Below, piece after piece: positions 17,193 to 25,787 of a stretch of 64,000 bases of DNA. Each line of letters opens with the position of its first letter. Position 1 is the stretch's first letter. A model generated the notes under the pieces. The model saw only the letters and a program-made list of their open reading frames with translations. It made no database searches and had not been told where the DNA came from. Source of the stretch: DATKFM01 sp963810485 (GTDB lineage Bacteria > Pseudomonadota > Alphaproteobacteria > Dongiales > Dongiaceae). The translations under genes were made by a program, and so were the position numbers. Where the stretch lies: contig CAWENQ010000007.1 in assembly GCA_963810485.1 (NCBI GenBank), forward strand, positions 434,001 through 498,000, given 5' to 3'.

Positions 17193-17849
17193 CTAATCAA
17201 ACCCGCGGTCGGCAAGGTCACCCTGGCCGAAATTCCGGGGAAAGAGCGCAGCCAACTGCTGGCGCAGCGCCGCTTCGCCATCGCATTGCCTGATGTAGCC
17301 GGTGAGCATGGCCAGCCAGATGCCCTCGCAGGCGGCCACCAGGAGATTGGTGGCGGCGTGGACGTCCAGCTCCGCATAGCCGCCGGCCCAGGCAAGTTCC
17401 CGCACCAGCGACTCCATGCGCTGGTAGTAGGCCTTGTCCCGGGCCCGGCACAACCGCCGGTAGATCGGCCGCGCGCTGGCTTCGCCCCAGAAGGCAAACC
17501 AGGTGGCCAGCCGTTCCCGCCGGCAGAGCGCGGGATGGAGATGGGCCAGCACCACCGCCCGCAACCGCGCCGCTGGATCATCGGTGGGACTCTGCTCCGC
17601 CGCCTCGGAGATCGCATCGAACTCCCGGGTGAGCTGCTTCAGCGCTTCGGTCATCAGCGCCTGCTTGCTGGTGAAATGCTGGATCACCGTGCCGTTGGCC
17701 ACGCCCGCGGCGCTGGCGATGTCGGCCACCGTGGTGTCGACGATGCCCTTGCGGCTGATGCAGTCGAACACGGCGTCGATCACGCGCTGCCGGCGCTGGG
17801 CCTTGGCCGATTGCCGGCTGAGGCGGACTTTCTGGGGTTTCCGGGGCAT
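17193..17849 (-). CDS. TetR/AcrR-family regulator, BetI-like
   Basis: A 218-residue regulator. The N-terminal helix-turn-helix covers RQRVIDAVFDCISRKGIVDT, VADIASAAGVANGTVIQHF (the recognition helix region) and TSKQALMTEAL. The C-terminal ligand domain (AAARLR-type, with WFAFWGEASARPIYRRLCRAR) resembles BetI, the choline-responsive repressor. It is co-directional with the PMT-like methyltransferase upstream (38 bp gap) and the flavoprotein trio downstream, placing a BetI-type sensor in the middle of a putative methylamine metabolism unit. Ligand unknown. Confidence 0.85.
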   Translation of the reverse strand: MPRKPQKVRLSRQSAKAQRRQRVIDAVFDCISRKGIVDTTVADIASAAGVANGTVIQHFTSKQALMTEALKQLTREFDAISEAAEQSPTDDPAARLRAVVLAHLHPALCRRERLATWFAFWGEASARPIYRRLCRARDKAYYQRMESLVRELAWAGGYAELDVHAATNLLVAACEGIWLAMLTGYIRQCDGEAALRQQLAALFPRNFGQGDLADRGFD

Positions 17850-17887
17850 GATGCGAAGGATTATCGGTTGCTGGCAGGCGTTGCGAT

Positions 17888-18667
17888 CTAGCTTGGTTTT
17901 CTGGCCCAGAATCGGGCCGGGCGCAATTCTCCTTTATCGAGGACGACTGTCAGGCTGCGCCAGTCTTCGATAAAATGGTCGCGGGAGTCCGCGCCGAGCT
18001 GCGCGGTCATGGCATCGTACAGCGGCCCTTTCAGTCGCTGATATTCGCCGTGGCCTTCCGCGCAATTCGCTTCGGTGATGTCCTGGGTGCGGATTTCCGT
18101 GAAGCCGGCGCCCCTGATGATCTCTTCATATTCCGGCAGCGTGACCAGGAAATAGGTCAGTTCCTCCATCTTGAAGAAGTAAAGCATGTCCGGGCTGTAA
18201 GCGCCGGCCGATTTCATCCAGTCGCCGGCCGCTAGGCGGCCGCCGGGTTTCAGCACGCGGAAGATCTCGGCGAAGAAGAAATCCTTCTGCTCCACATGCA
18301 GCCAGCTATCCTTGCCGAACACCAGATCGAAGCTGCTGTCGGCAAAGGGCAACGGGCCCGGCTCATAGGCGCGGAACTCGATCCGGCGGTCCAGGCCTGC
18401 GGCGCGGATTCGCTTCTGCGCCCGCGCCACCAGAGGTTGTGCGACGTCGATACCCGTGACATGGCAATCGCCGAGGCCGGCCAGCACCTGATCCAGGCCG
18501 CCGAGGCCGCAGCCGATGTCCAGCACCTTACGGCCGTCGAGCGGAATTCCGGAGACGATCTCCCGCACCGCCTGGGGTCCGCCGGGGGAGAGGAAACCGT
18601 CGCCCCAGATGAGCTGGAGCATGGTCAGCATGCGGTCGTCATATTCTTCCTGGTCAGGCGCGCCCAA
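17888..18667 (-). CDS. SAM-dependent methyltransferase, phosphoethanolamine N-methyltransferase-like
   Basis: A 259-residue class I methyltransferase. Motif I is KVLDIGCGLGGLDQVLA, the acidic ribose-binding residue is in VTGIDVAQPLVARA, and the post-motif FRVLKPGGRLAAGDWM follows. The segment GDGFLSPGGPQAV just before motif I resembles the GENYISSGG region of phosphoethanolamine N-methyltransferases. TTG at 18667 is the apparent start; an ATG 12 codons inside is an alternative. It is the first gene of the minus-strand run including tetR and the flavoprotein/GcvT trio. Substrate by similarity only; sarcosine or dimethylglycine methylation is another option. Confidence 0.78.
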   Translation of the reverse strand: MGAPDQEEYDDRMLTMLQLIWGDGFLSPGGPQAVREIVSGIPLDGRKVLDIGCGLGGLDQVLAGLGDCHVTGIDVAQPLVARAQKRIRAAGLDRRIEFRAYEPGPLPFADSSFDLVFGKDSWLHVEQKDFFFAEIFRVLKPGGRLAAGDWMKSAGAYSPDMLYFFKMEELTYFLVTLPEYEEIIRGAGFTEIRTQDITEANCAEGHGEYQRLKGPLYDAMTAQLGADSRDHFIEDWRSLTVVLDKGELRPARFWARKPS

Positions 18668-18838
18668 GATCCAAATCCTATTCCATTGCTGCAGCGCACA
18701 AGATGCTGCGCGTCATACGGGATTCAACCGCTATATCACAGAATTGCAACAGGTCACTCAGGTGATCTCCTAAGGTGTTTTAACGTCATCTTTACGAATC
18801 AGCGGCATCGTTAAGGCGCGTTAATTGGTTAATTTATA

Positions 18839-18877
18839 GATCCGGCGGGGGCGATTCCTTCCCGCCCCCGCCGGATC
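18839..18877 (+). promoter_or_regulatory. Strong stem-loop in the leader of the LOV histidine kinase
   Basis: A perfect 15-bp inverted repeat, GATCCGGCGGGGGCG (18839-18853) and CGCCCCCGCCGGATC (18863-18877), with a 9-nt loop. It ends 13 bp before the kinase ATG and lacks a T run. No gene ends here on the + strand, so it is not an ordinary terminator; it may control kinase translation or transcript stability. Confidence 0.6.
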
Positions 18878-18890
18878 GAGCCTTGGGATT

Positions 18891-21800
18891 ATGACGCTGC
18901 ATGAATTATTCCGGGTCCTGGTAGATCTCGGCGAAAACCTCGCCGTCCTGCTGGCGCTCGTCCTGCTCTACAGCCTGTTCGGTGTCGCCCTGTTGCGCCA
19001 TGCCGGCCGCATCGGCGCGATCGCCGCCGGGGCGATTTTTGCCGTCATCGCCGTGCTCAGCCAGAGCGTGCCGGTGGCGATCTTCCCCGGCCAGCCCGTG
19101 GACAGCCAATTGCCGATCCTGCTGGCCGCCGGCGCCTTCGGCGGACCGCTGACGGTGACCGTCGCCGCCATCCTGGTGGCCATCCACAGCGTCGTGATGT
19201 CCGGCGGGTCGACCATTGCCGAACTGGCGCCGATCGCCACCTGCACCGCCTTCAGCATCTGGCTCTATGTGAACTGGTGGCGCCGCTCGCGCCTCGGCAA
19301 TTCCCGCGAGATGCTGATGGCCGGCACGACGCTGGCCGTGCTGGCGCTGCCCTGGCACATGCTCCAGCCGGGCATGAACGCCACCGCGCTGGGCAGCCTG
19401 GGCGTCACCATGTTCGTCTATTATCCGCTGAGCCTGGTGGTGCTTTGCCTGCTGCTGTCCAACGAGCAGCGGCAGCATTTCGCCATCGAGGCCCTGCGCC
19501 GCAGCGAAGCGCGCTTCCGCGACGTCGCGGAATCGGCGTCGGACTGGGTGTGGGAAACCGATGAAGATGCGCGGCTGACCTATGTCTCGCCGCGCTTTCA
19601 GAAACTGACCGGCCTGCATCCCTCCAGCGTGCTCGGCCGCGCCCTGGCGCAGCTCGGCGGCATTCAATCCAAGTCCAGCGCCTGGCATGACGTCGAAAGC
19701 TACTTCAAGCATCGCCGCGCCTTCCATGACCTGACCGTCGAATTCGCCGCCAGCGATGGCCGCCAGCACCGCGCCCGCCTCAGCGGCAAGCCGGTCCTGG
19801 GCGGCGATGGCGGCTTCCTGGGTTTCCGCGGCACGGCCACGGATATCACCACGGAGATCGAGTTCGACCGCCGCCTGCATATGTCGGAGTTGCGGCTGGG
19901 CGAGGCGATCGAGAGCATGTCGGCGGCCTTTGCGCTGTTCGATGCCGATGACCGTTTGATCCTCTGCAACAGCCGGTATCGCGAGCTCCACGGCTTCATG
20001 GCCGAAGAGGTCAAGCCGGGCATCCGCTTCGAGGACCTGCTGCGCCGCAGCCTGGTGGGCTTGCCGCTGGTCGACGTCGAAGACGCGGAACTCGAGAGCT
20101 GGATCCAGAAGCGCCTGGCGCAGCACCGCGCGACCCCGTCGGAACATGTGCAGCATCGCGGCGACGACCGCTTTCTGCAGATCGTCGAGCGGCCCACCGA
20201 TGACAAGGGCGTGCTGCTGATCATCACCGACGTCACCGACAGCAAGCGCCGCGAAGGCGCCTTGGAAGCCAATTCGCAACTGCTGCAGGCGACGTTCGAC
20301 TCCCTGAAGCACGGGCTGAGCGTGGTCGATGGCGACCGCCGCCTGATCGCCTGGAACCGGCGCTTTGTCGAACTGTTCAACCTGCCGGGCGCCAAGCTGC
20401 GCAAGGGCATGGCCTGGGCGGATCTGGCGCGTCTGCTGCCGGCGGAATTTTCACCGGCCGCCAACGATCCCGACTGGCTGCCCGGCGGCCGGATGAGCGC
20501 GCCGCCGCCGGCCGGCGGCCGCTGCGAAGTGACTCGTGGCTATGTCGATATCCGTGCCCGGTTGAACCCGATGCCCGGCGGCGCCTTCAGCATCACCTAC
20601 TCTGACATCAGCGACGCCAAGGCGCGCGAGCGCCAATTGGCGGAGTTGGCCCAACGCAACAGCGGCTTGGCGGCCGCCGTGTCCTCCACCACCACGGGCG
20701 TGCTGATCACCGATCCCAACCTGCCGGGCAATCCCATCGTGTTCGTCAATCCGGCCTTCACCCGCATCACCGGCTACAGCGCGGACGAGGCGATCAGCCG
20801 CAGCTGCCGCATGCTGCAGGGCCGCGACACCGACCGCGGCACGGTGGAACGCCTGCGCCGCGCGATCCAGCTGCGCCGCGCCGCCACCGTGACCTTGCGC
20901 AACTATCGCAAGGACGGCCGCACCTTCTGGAACGAATTGTCGGTCAGCCCGGTGTTCGACGATCGCGGCAACCTGGTGCATTTCGTCGGCATTCAGACCG
21001 ACGTGACCGATCGCGTGCGCGCCGAAGAGGCGCTGCGCAAGAGCGAGGGCGATCTGCGCAATCTGGCGGAGACCCATGCGGCGACGCTGGATTCCCTGCC
21101 GGCGCAGGTGGCGCTGCTGGATGCCGATGGCACCATCGTCTCGGTCAACAGGATGTGGCGCGAATCCGAGGGCGAGGGCGAGGCCATCGTCGGCGGCAAC
21201 TATGTCGCGTTCCTGCAGCGGTCGCTGGGCGCCCATGGCGAGGATTCCCAGGCGATGGCGCGCGGCGTCGCCGATCTGCTGGCGGAGAATGCCAGCAGCT
21301 TCTCCCATGAGTATATGCGCCCCGTCGGCGACCAGTTCCGCTGGTACAACTTCCTGGTCCGGCCGGTGTCGACGGCCGAGCGCATGGGCGCCGTTGTCGT
21401 GCATTTCGATATCACCGACCGGATCATCGCCGAGGCGGAGCAGCGCCAGGCCAAGGAACAGGCGGAGTTCGCCAACCGCAGCAAGTCGGAATTCCTGGCC
21501 AATGTCAGCCATGAGTTGCGCACGCCGCTGAATGCCATCATCGGCTTCTCCGAGATCATGCAGCACGAGATGTTCGGCGCCATGGCGCAGCCGCAATACA
21601 AGGAATACATCAAGGACATCCGCGACAGCGGCGTGCATCTGCTGGAGATCATCAACGACATCCTCGATCTCTCGAAGATCGAGGCCGGCAAGTTCGAGCT
21701 GCATCTCGAGAACTTCAAGCTGCCGGATGCCGTCGAGTCCTGCATGCGCCTGGTGCGCGACCGCGCCAGCGCCAACAAGGTTCTCTTGAAGACCGATCTT

Positions 21801-22190
21801 CCTGCCGAGCTGCCGAAGATGGAGGCGGATCAGCGGGCGGTGAAGCAGATCATGATCAATCTGCTGTCCAATGCTGTAAAGTTCACGCCGCAAGGCGGAC
21901 AGGTCACGCTCGGCGCGCGGGTCGGTCAGGCCGGCGACCTGCTGCTGTGGGTGCGCGATACCGGCATCGGCATCGCGCCGGAGAATATCGAGAAGGCCCT
22001 GGCGCCGTTCAGCCAGGTGGACAACGCCCTCAACCGCAAATATTCCGGCACCGGTCTCGGCCTGCCGCTGGTCCGCCGTCTGGCCGAGCTCCATGGCGGC
22101 AACATCCAGATCGACAGCAAGCTGGGGAGCGGCACCACGGTGACCGTGCGCCTGCCGCAGCAGGAGGGCCGCGGCGCCATCGCGGCCTGA
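18891..22190 (+). CDS. Membrane-anchored multi-PAS sensor histidine kinase with a LOV-type domain
   Basis: A 1099-residue hybrid-free sensor kinase. Residues 15-190 form five to seven hydrophobic helices resembling a 5TM sensing region. Five PAS-type domains follow (about 205-325, 335-450, 462-575, 588-710 and 725-845). The fourth has LOV features: SCRMLQGRDTDR with the potential flavin-adduct cysteine C639, NYRKDG (N671), FWNEL (N681) and FVGIQ (Q702). HisKA has SHELRTPLNAIIGFSE (H874), and the ATPase domain has NLLSNAVKFTP, DTGIGI and GTGLGLPLV. No receiver is attached and no response regulator is adjacent. The residue before the cysteine is Ser, not the usual Asn, so photochemistry needs proof. 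Confidence 0.9.
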   Translation: MTLHELFRVLVDLGENLAVLLALVLLYSLFGVALLRHAGRIGAIAAGAIFAVIAVLSQSVPVAIFPGQPVDSQLPILLAAGAFGGPLTVTVAAILVAIHSVVMSGGSTIAELAPIATCTAFSIWLYVNWWRRSRLGNSREMLMAGTTLAVLALPWHMLQPGMNATALGSLGVTMFVYYPLSLVVLCLLLSNEQRQHFAIEALRRSEARFRDVAESASDWVWETDEDARLTYVSPRFQKLTGLHPSSVLGRALAQLGGIQSKSSAWHDVESYFKHRRAFHDLTVEFAASDGRQHRARLSGKPVLGGDGGFLGFRGTATDITTEIEFDRRLHMSELRLGEAIESMSAAFALFDADDRLILCNSRYRELHGFMAEEVKPGIRFEDLLRRSLVGLPLVDVEDAELESWIQKRLAQHRATPSEHVQHRGDDRFLQIVERPTDDKGVLLIITDVTDSKRREGALEANSQLLQATFDSLKHGLSVVDGDRRLIAWNRRFVELFNLPGAKLRKGMAWADLARLLPAEFSPAANDPDWLPGGRMSAPPPAGGRCEVTRGYVDIRARLNPMPGGAFSITYSDISDAKARERQLAELAQRNSGLAAAVSSTTTGVLITDPNLPGNPIVFVNPAFTRITGYSADEAISRSCRMLQGRDTDRGTVERLRRAIQLRRAATVTLRNYRKDGRTFWNELSVSPVFDDRGNLVHFVGIQTDVTDRVRAEEALRKSEGDLRNLAETHAATLDSLPAQVALLDADGTIVSVNRMWRESEGEGEAIVGGNYVAFLQRSLGAHGEDSQAMARGVADLLAENASSFSHEYMRPVGDQFRWYNFLVRPVSTAERMGAVVVHFDITDRIIAEAEQRQAKEQAEFANRSKSEFLANVSHELRTPLNAIIGFSEIMQHEMFGAMAQPQYKEYIKDIRDSGVHLLEIINDILDLSKIEAGKFELHLENFKLPDAVESCMRLVRDRASANKVLLKTDLPAELPKMEADQRAVKQIMINLLSNAVKFTPQGGQVTLGARVGQAGDLLLWVRDTGIGIAPENIEKALAPFSQVDNALNRKYSGTGLGLPLVRRLAELHGGNIQIDSKLGSGTTVTVRLPQQEGRGAIAA

Positions 22191-22200
22191 CAGTTAGCCT

Positions 22201-22564
22201 CTAGAGCGGCTGGATCATGCGGCCGAGCGCCTGGCCGCCGAAGATATGGATATGCAGGTGCGGCACTTCCTGGTGCGAATGGCGGCCGCTATTGGCGAGG
22301 ATGCGATAGCCCGAACTCGGCGACACCGAGGTCGCGCGCCACCTTGCCCACGGCCTGGAATAGCGCTGCGATCTCCGCCGCCGAGGCCTTGGCGGAAAAA
22401 TCATCCATCGAGATGTATGCGCCCTTGGGAATCACCAGGGCATGCACCTTCGCCTGCGGATTGATGTCGTGGAAGGCGAGCACATGCTCGTTCTCATAGA
22501 TTTTCTTGCAGGGGATCTCGCCGCGCAGGATGCGGGCGAAAACATTGTTGGTGTCGTAGGACAT
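22201..22564 (-). CDS. HIT-family (HinT-like) purine nucleoside phosphoramidase (frameshifted)
   Basis: About 120 residues after removing one extra base near 22311. The N-terminal part has NVFARILRGEIPCKKIYE and FHDINPQAKVHALVIPK; the C-terminal catalytic triad is HLHIHIFGG (His-x-His-x-His). This is the ubiquitous histidine-triad nucleotide hydrolase, cleaving phosphoramidate or acyl-adenylate bonds. It is the usual neighbour of hisE in alphaproteobacteria, as here (80 bp downstream of hisE, same strand). It converges on the histidine kinase gene with an 11-bp gap. Confidence 0.88.
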
Positions 22565-22644
22565 GGAAACCTCTGACTTCGGAGAGTTGCCGCCTAGAGA
22601 TACAACGGGACAACCCGGCGGGCGAGAGCCGCTGGGGAGTTAAC

Positions 22645-22995
22645 TCACCCCTTGCGATTGCGCTTCTCTTGGATGCCGGAGATGCCTTCGCGGGCGGCCA
22701 GCGCGGCCCAGACTTCGGCAGGGCGCAGGCGGCGGTCGGCCCAGAGCACCAGCAGGTGATAAAGCAGGTCGGCGCTTTCCAGCGCCAGGTCCTTCTTCCG
22801 GCCGCGGATGCCTTCGATCAGGGTTTCCACGGCCTCTTCGCCCAGCTTCTGGGCGATCTTGTCCGTGCCCTTGGCAAAAAGCCGGGCGGTGTTGGACTTT
22901 TCGGGATCGGCGCCGCGTCGGCTTTCGATCACCTTGTAGAGACGATCCAGGATCGTCGCGTCCAAGGTCTGCTTACTGTTGTTCCCCATCGACAT
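22645..22995 (-). CDS. hisE: Phosphoribosyl-ATP pyrophosphatase HisE
   Basis: A 116-residue enzyme hydrolysing phosphoribosyl-ATP to phosphoribosyl-AMP, second step of histidine synthesis. The all-alpha MazG-like fold signature is clear: NTARLFAKGTDKIAQKLGEE with the metal-binding EEAVETLIE and ESADLLYHLLVLWADR. ATG at 22995 or a second ATG two codons in may be the true start. In related genomes it terminates a hisBHAFE block next to hslV; here the other his genes are absent and a GNAT gene occupies the gap. Confidence 0.95.
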   Translation of the reverse strand: MSMGNNSKQTLDATILDRLYKVIESRRGADPEKSNTARLFAKGTDKIAQKLGEEAVETLIEGIRGRKKDLALESADLLYHLLVLWADRRLRPAEVWAALAAREGISGIQEKRNRKG

Positions 22996-23054
22996 CGCTA
23001 ATACCGCCCAAGGGGCGACCCTGCCAGCGAATTGTTACAATCGTAAGAAAAACG

Positions 23055-23588
23055 TCATGATTGGGCCACAGGCTCCAATTCCTTCCAGAAAAACTGGCCG
23101 GCGACCCAGATTCCGTCCACCCGGGCATAGCGCGGATGGCTGCCCCAATGCTGAAAACCCAGGGATTGATAGAGCTGGATCGCGGCACCCTGGGTCTCCC
23201 GCACATCCAGATTGACCACGCGGATGCCGGCTTCGCGCGCCGCGTTCTCCGCCGCCACGACGATCTGCCGCGCCAGGCCATGGCCGCGGGCCCAGGGCGC
23301 CACAAAATGCGTGGTGATCTGGGCCGAGGCGCCCTGGGCTTCGTTGTTGCGGGCCGGCCTCACGAGCTGCGCCGTGCCGGCAATGGTGCCATCGAGCCGG
23401 CCGACGAAGACATGCCGGTCCGGATTCAACAAAATCCCGCGCCAATAGGATTCCATGATGTGCCGCGGCGGCGGTTTCAGCCAGCCGAAGCCGCCGCCGG
23501 CCTTGATGCCTTCCTCCGCCGCCTCGCAGAGTTCCTGCAGGTCGTTATTGCGAAAGGCCGTCAGCCGCTCGACCAGGGTGGTGGGCAT
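23055..23588 (-). CDS. GNAT-family N-acetyltransferase
   Basis: About 177 residues from the ATG at 23588. The acetyl-CoA-binding motif A is visible as THFVAPWARGHGLARQIVVA, and motif B as VVNLDVRETQGAAIQLYQSLGFQHWG. The opening PTTLVERLTAFRNNDLQELC is family-specific. The substrate is unknown. It is divergent from hslV and lies between hisE and hslV; in some rhizobia an acetyltransferase gene also sits close to hslVU, so the association may be old. A longer reading extends upstream but is less conserved-looking. Confidence 0.85.
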   Translation of the reverse strand: MPTTLVERLTAFRNNDLQELCEAAEEGIKAGGGFGWLKPPPRHIMESYWRGILLNPDRHVFVGRLDGTIAGTAQLVRPARNNEAQGASAQITTHFVAPWARGHGLARQIVVAAENAAREAGIRVVNLDVRETQGAAIQLYQSLGFQHWGSHPRYARVDGIWVAGQFFWKELEPVAQS

Positions 23589-23755
23589 GGGACATCGACT
23601 CGGCGGGAAATGGGGTCTGCGGCCTTGTAACAGGTAATACAACCGCCTGCCACCGGCCTTGAACCCGGGGGCGGTGACAAAGGTATATCGCCCTTGCCCT
23701 ATCTGCGCCGCCGCGGGGTTGCGGCCCTGGCGGCGGCGGCCTATCTGGAAGGGGC

Positions 23756-24319
23756 ATGTCACCCAGCGAAATCCCTCAGCGGGAAATCCCCCAATGGCAC
23801 GGCACCACCATCCTGTCGGTGCGTAAGAACGGCGCCGTGGTCGTCGCCGGCGACGGCCAGGTCAGCTTCGGCAACACGGTCATGAAATCCACCGCCAAGA
23901 AGGTGCGGCGTCTCGGCCGCGGCGACGTCATCGCCGGCTTTGCCGGCGCCACCGCCGATGCCCTGGCGCTGTTCGAGCGGCTGGAGGCGAAGCTGGAGCA
24001 GCATCCGGGCCAGCTCGCCCGGGCCTGCGTCGAGCTGGCCAAGGACTGGCGCACCGACCGCTATCTGCGCCGGCTGGAAGCCATGATGGCGGTGGCCGAC
24101 AAGCAGGTCAGCCTGGTGCTGACCGGCACCGGCGACGTGCTGGAGCCCGATGACGGGCTGATCGGCATCGGCTCCGGCGGCAGCTTCGCGCTGGCCGCGG
24201 CGCGGGCGCTGGTCGGACTCGACGGCCAGTCCGCCGAAGCGGTGGCGCGCCGGTCGATGGAGATCGCCGCCGACATCTGCATCTACACCAACAGAAACAT
24301 CACCGTCGAAAGCCTATGA
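23756..24319 (+). CDS. hslV: ATP-dependent protease proteolytic subunit HslV
   Basis: A 187-residue N-terminal-nucleophile peptidase. After a 16-residue propeptide (ending QWHG) the catalytic threonine T17 starts TTILSVRKNGAVVVAGDGQV; VMKSTAKKVRR and GIGSGGSFALAAARAL are also typical. HslV forms the two-ring peptidase core gated by the HslU ATPase. Its stop overlaps the hslU start (ATGA), so the two are translationally coupled. A GGAAGGGG ribosome-binding site lies close to the ATG. Confidence 0.97.
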   Translation: MSPSEIPQREIPQWHGTTILSVRKNGAVVVAGDGQVSFGNTVMKSTAKKVRRLGRGDVIAGFAGATADALALFERLEAKLEQHPGQLARACVELAKDWRTDRYLRRLEAMMAVADKQVSLVLTGTGDVLEPDDGLIGIGSGGSFALAAARALVGLDGQSAEAVARRSMEIAADICIYTNRNITVESL

Positions 24320-25697
24320 ACGAGAATTCGGATCTGCGCGGCCCCGCCGCTGCCGCGGCGGGCGAGGCCGCCATCAAGGGCGCGGCCGCCTTCACGCCGC
24401 GGGAGATCGTCAGCGAGCTGGACCGCTATATCGTCGGCCAGGACGAGGCGAAGCGCGCCGTCGCCATCGCGCTGCGCAACCGCTGGCGCCGGCAGCAGCT
24501 GCCTGACGATCTGCGCGAAGAGGTGCTGCCGAAGAACATCCTGATGATCGGGCCCACCGGCGTCGGCAAGACCGAGATCGCCCGGCGCCTGGCGCGGCTG
24601 GCCGATGCGCCCTTCATCAAGGTGGAGGCCACCAAGTTCACGGAAGTCGGCTATGTCGGCCGCGATGTGGAGCAGATCATCCGCGATCTCCTGGAGATCG
24701 CCATGAACCAGTCGCGGGAGCGGCTGCGGCGCCAGGTCACCGCCAAGGCCGAGATGATGGCGGAGGAGCGCGTGCTGGACGCCCTTGTCGGCGACAGCGC
24801 CAGCCCGGACACCCGCAGCAAATTCCGCAAGATGCTGCGCGCGGGCGAGCTCAACGACCGGGAGATCGAGCTGCAGGTCAAGGACAGCGGGGCCGGCGCA
24901 CTGCCCACCTTCGAAATTCCCGGAATGCCCGGCGCCAGCATGGGCATGATCAATCTGAACGAGATGCTGGGCCAGGCCTTCGGCGGCAAGACGAAACCGC
25001 GGCGCATGTCCGTGGTCGATTCCTACAAGGTGCTGATGGCGGAGGAGAGCGACAAGCTGCTGGATCCGGAGGTGCTGCGCCAGCAGGCGGTGGACACGGT
25101 GGAGCAGAACGGCATCGTCTTCATCGACGAGATCGACAAGATCTGCGGCCGCGCGGAGAATCGCGGCGGCGCCGATGTCAGCCGCGAAGGCGTGCAGCGC
25201 GACCTGCTGCCGCTGATCGAGGGCACGACTGTCAGCACCAAGCACGGACCGGTGAAGACCGACCATGTGCTGTTCATCGCCTCGGGCGCGTTCCACATGG
25301 CCAAGCCGGCGGACCTGCTGCCGGAATTGCAGGGACGCCTGCCGATCCGCGTCGAACTCAAGGCGCTGACGCGGGATGATTTCAAGCGCATCCTGACGGA
25401 ACCGGAAGCCAGCCTGATCAAGCAATACCGGGCGCTACTGAAGACCGAGGACGTCGACGCTGAACTTCGCCGACGACGCCATCGACGCGATCGCGGATCT
25501 GTCGGCGGAGATCAACTCATCGGTGGAGAATATCGGCGCGCGGCGCCTGCACACTGTCATGGAACGCCTGCTGGAGGAGATCAGCTTCAGCGCCACCGAC
25601 CGCGCCGGGCACGACCATCACCATCGACGCCGCCCTGGTGAAAGAGCGTGTCGCGCCGCTGGCAAAGAACGCGGATCTCAGCAGGTTTATCCTCTAG
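24316..25697 (+). CDS. hslU: HslUV unfoldase ATPase subunit HslU (two frameshifts)
   Basis: About 459 residues once extra bases near 25455 and 25610 are removed. It has the start ELDRYIVGQDEAKRAVAIAL, Walker A GPTGVGKTEIARRL, the GYVGRD pore loop, Walker B IVFIDEIDKI and the sensor segment ELQGRLPIRVEL. The shifted part recovers INSSVENIGARRLHTVMERL and the expected C-terminal end DLSRFIL, which inserts into HslV. HslU is an AAA+ hexamer feeding substrates into HslV. Both breaks are single-base insertions in a strongly conserved gene and are best read as sequencing errors. Confidence 0.93.
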
Positions 25698-25787
25698 GGC
25701 ATCCCCAGTTCGAAATCCGATCCCGCAGGGCCCTACAAAATCAGCGAGTTGGATTTGCCGACCTCTGGACCCCGTGGACAGCCGAAA

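Noticed and set aside
20451..22094. A 547-codon open frame antisense to the histidine kinase, and others antisense to it (18906-20312) and to hslU (24283-25425)
   Set aside because: They are mirror frames of strongly conserved genes in GC-rich DNA; their translations are Arg/Gln/His-rich and match no family, while the sense strand carries clear motifs.
24316..25697. Calling hslU, leuS, mnmE, hemJ and others pseudogenes
   Set aside because: The breaks are single-base, the downstream frame stays conserved to the expected C terminus, and several genes are essential or near-universal. Sequencing error is the simpler reading.
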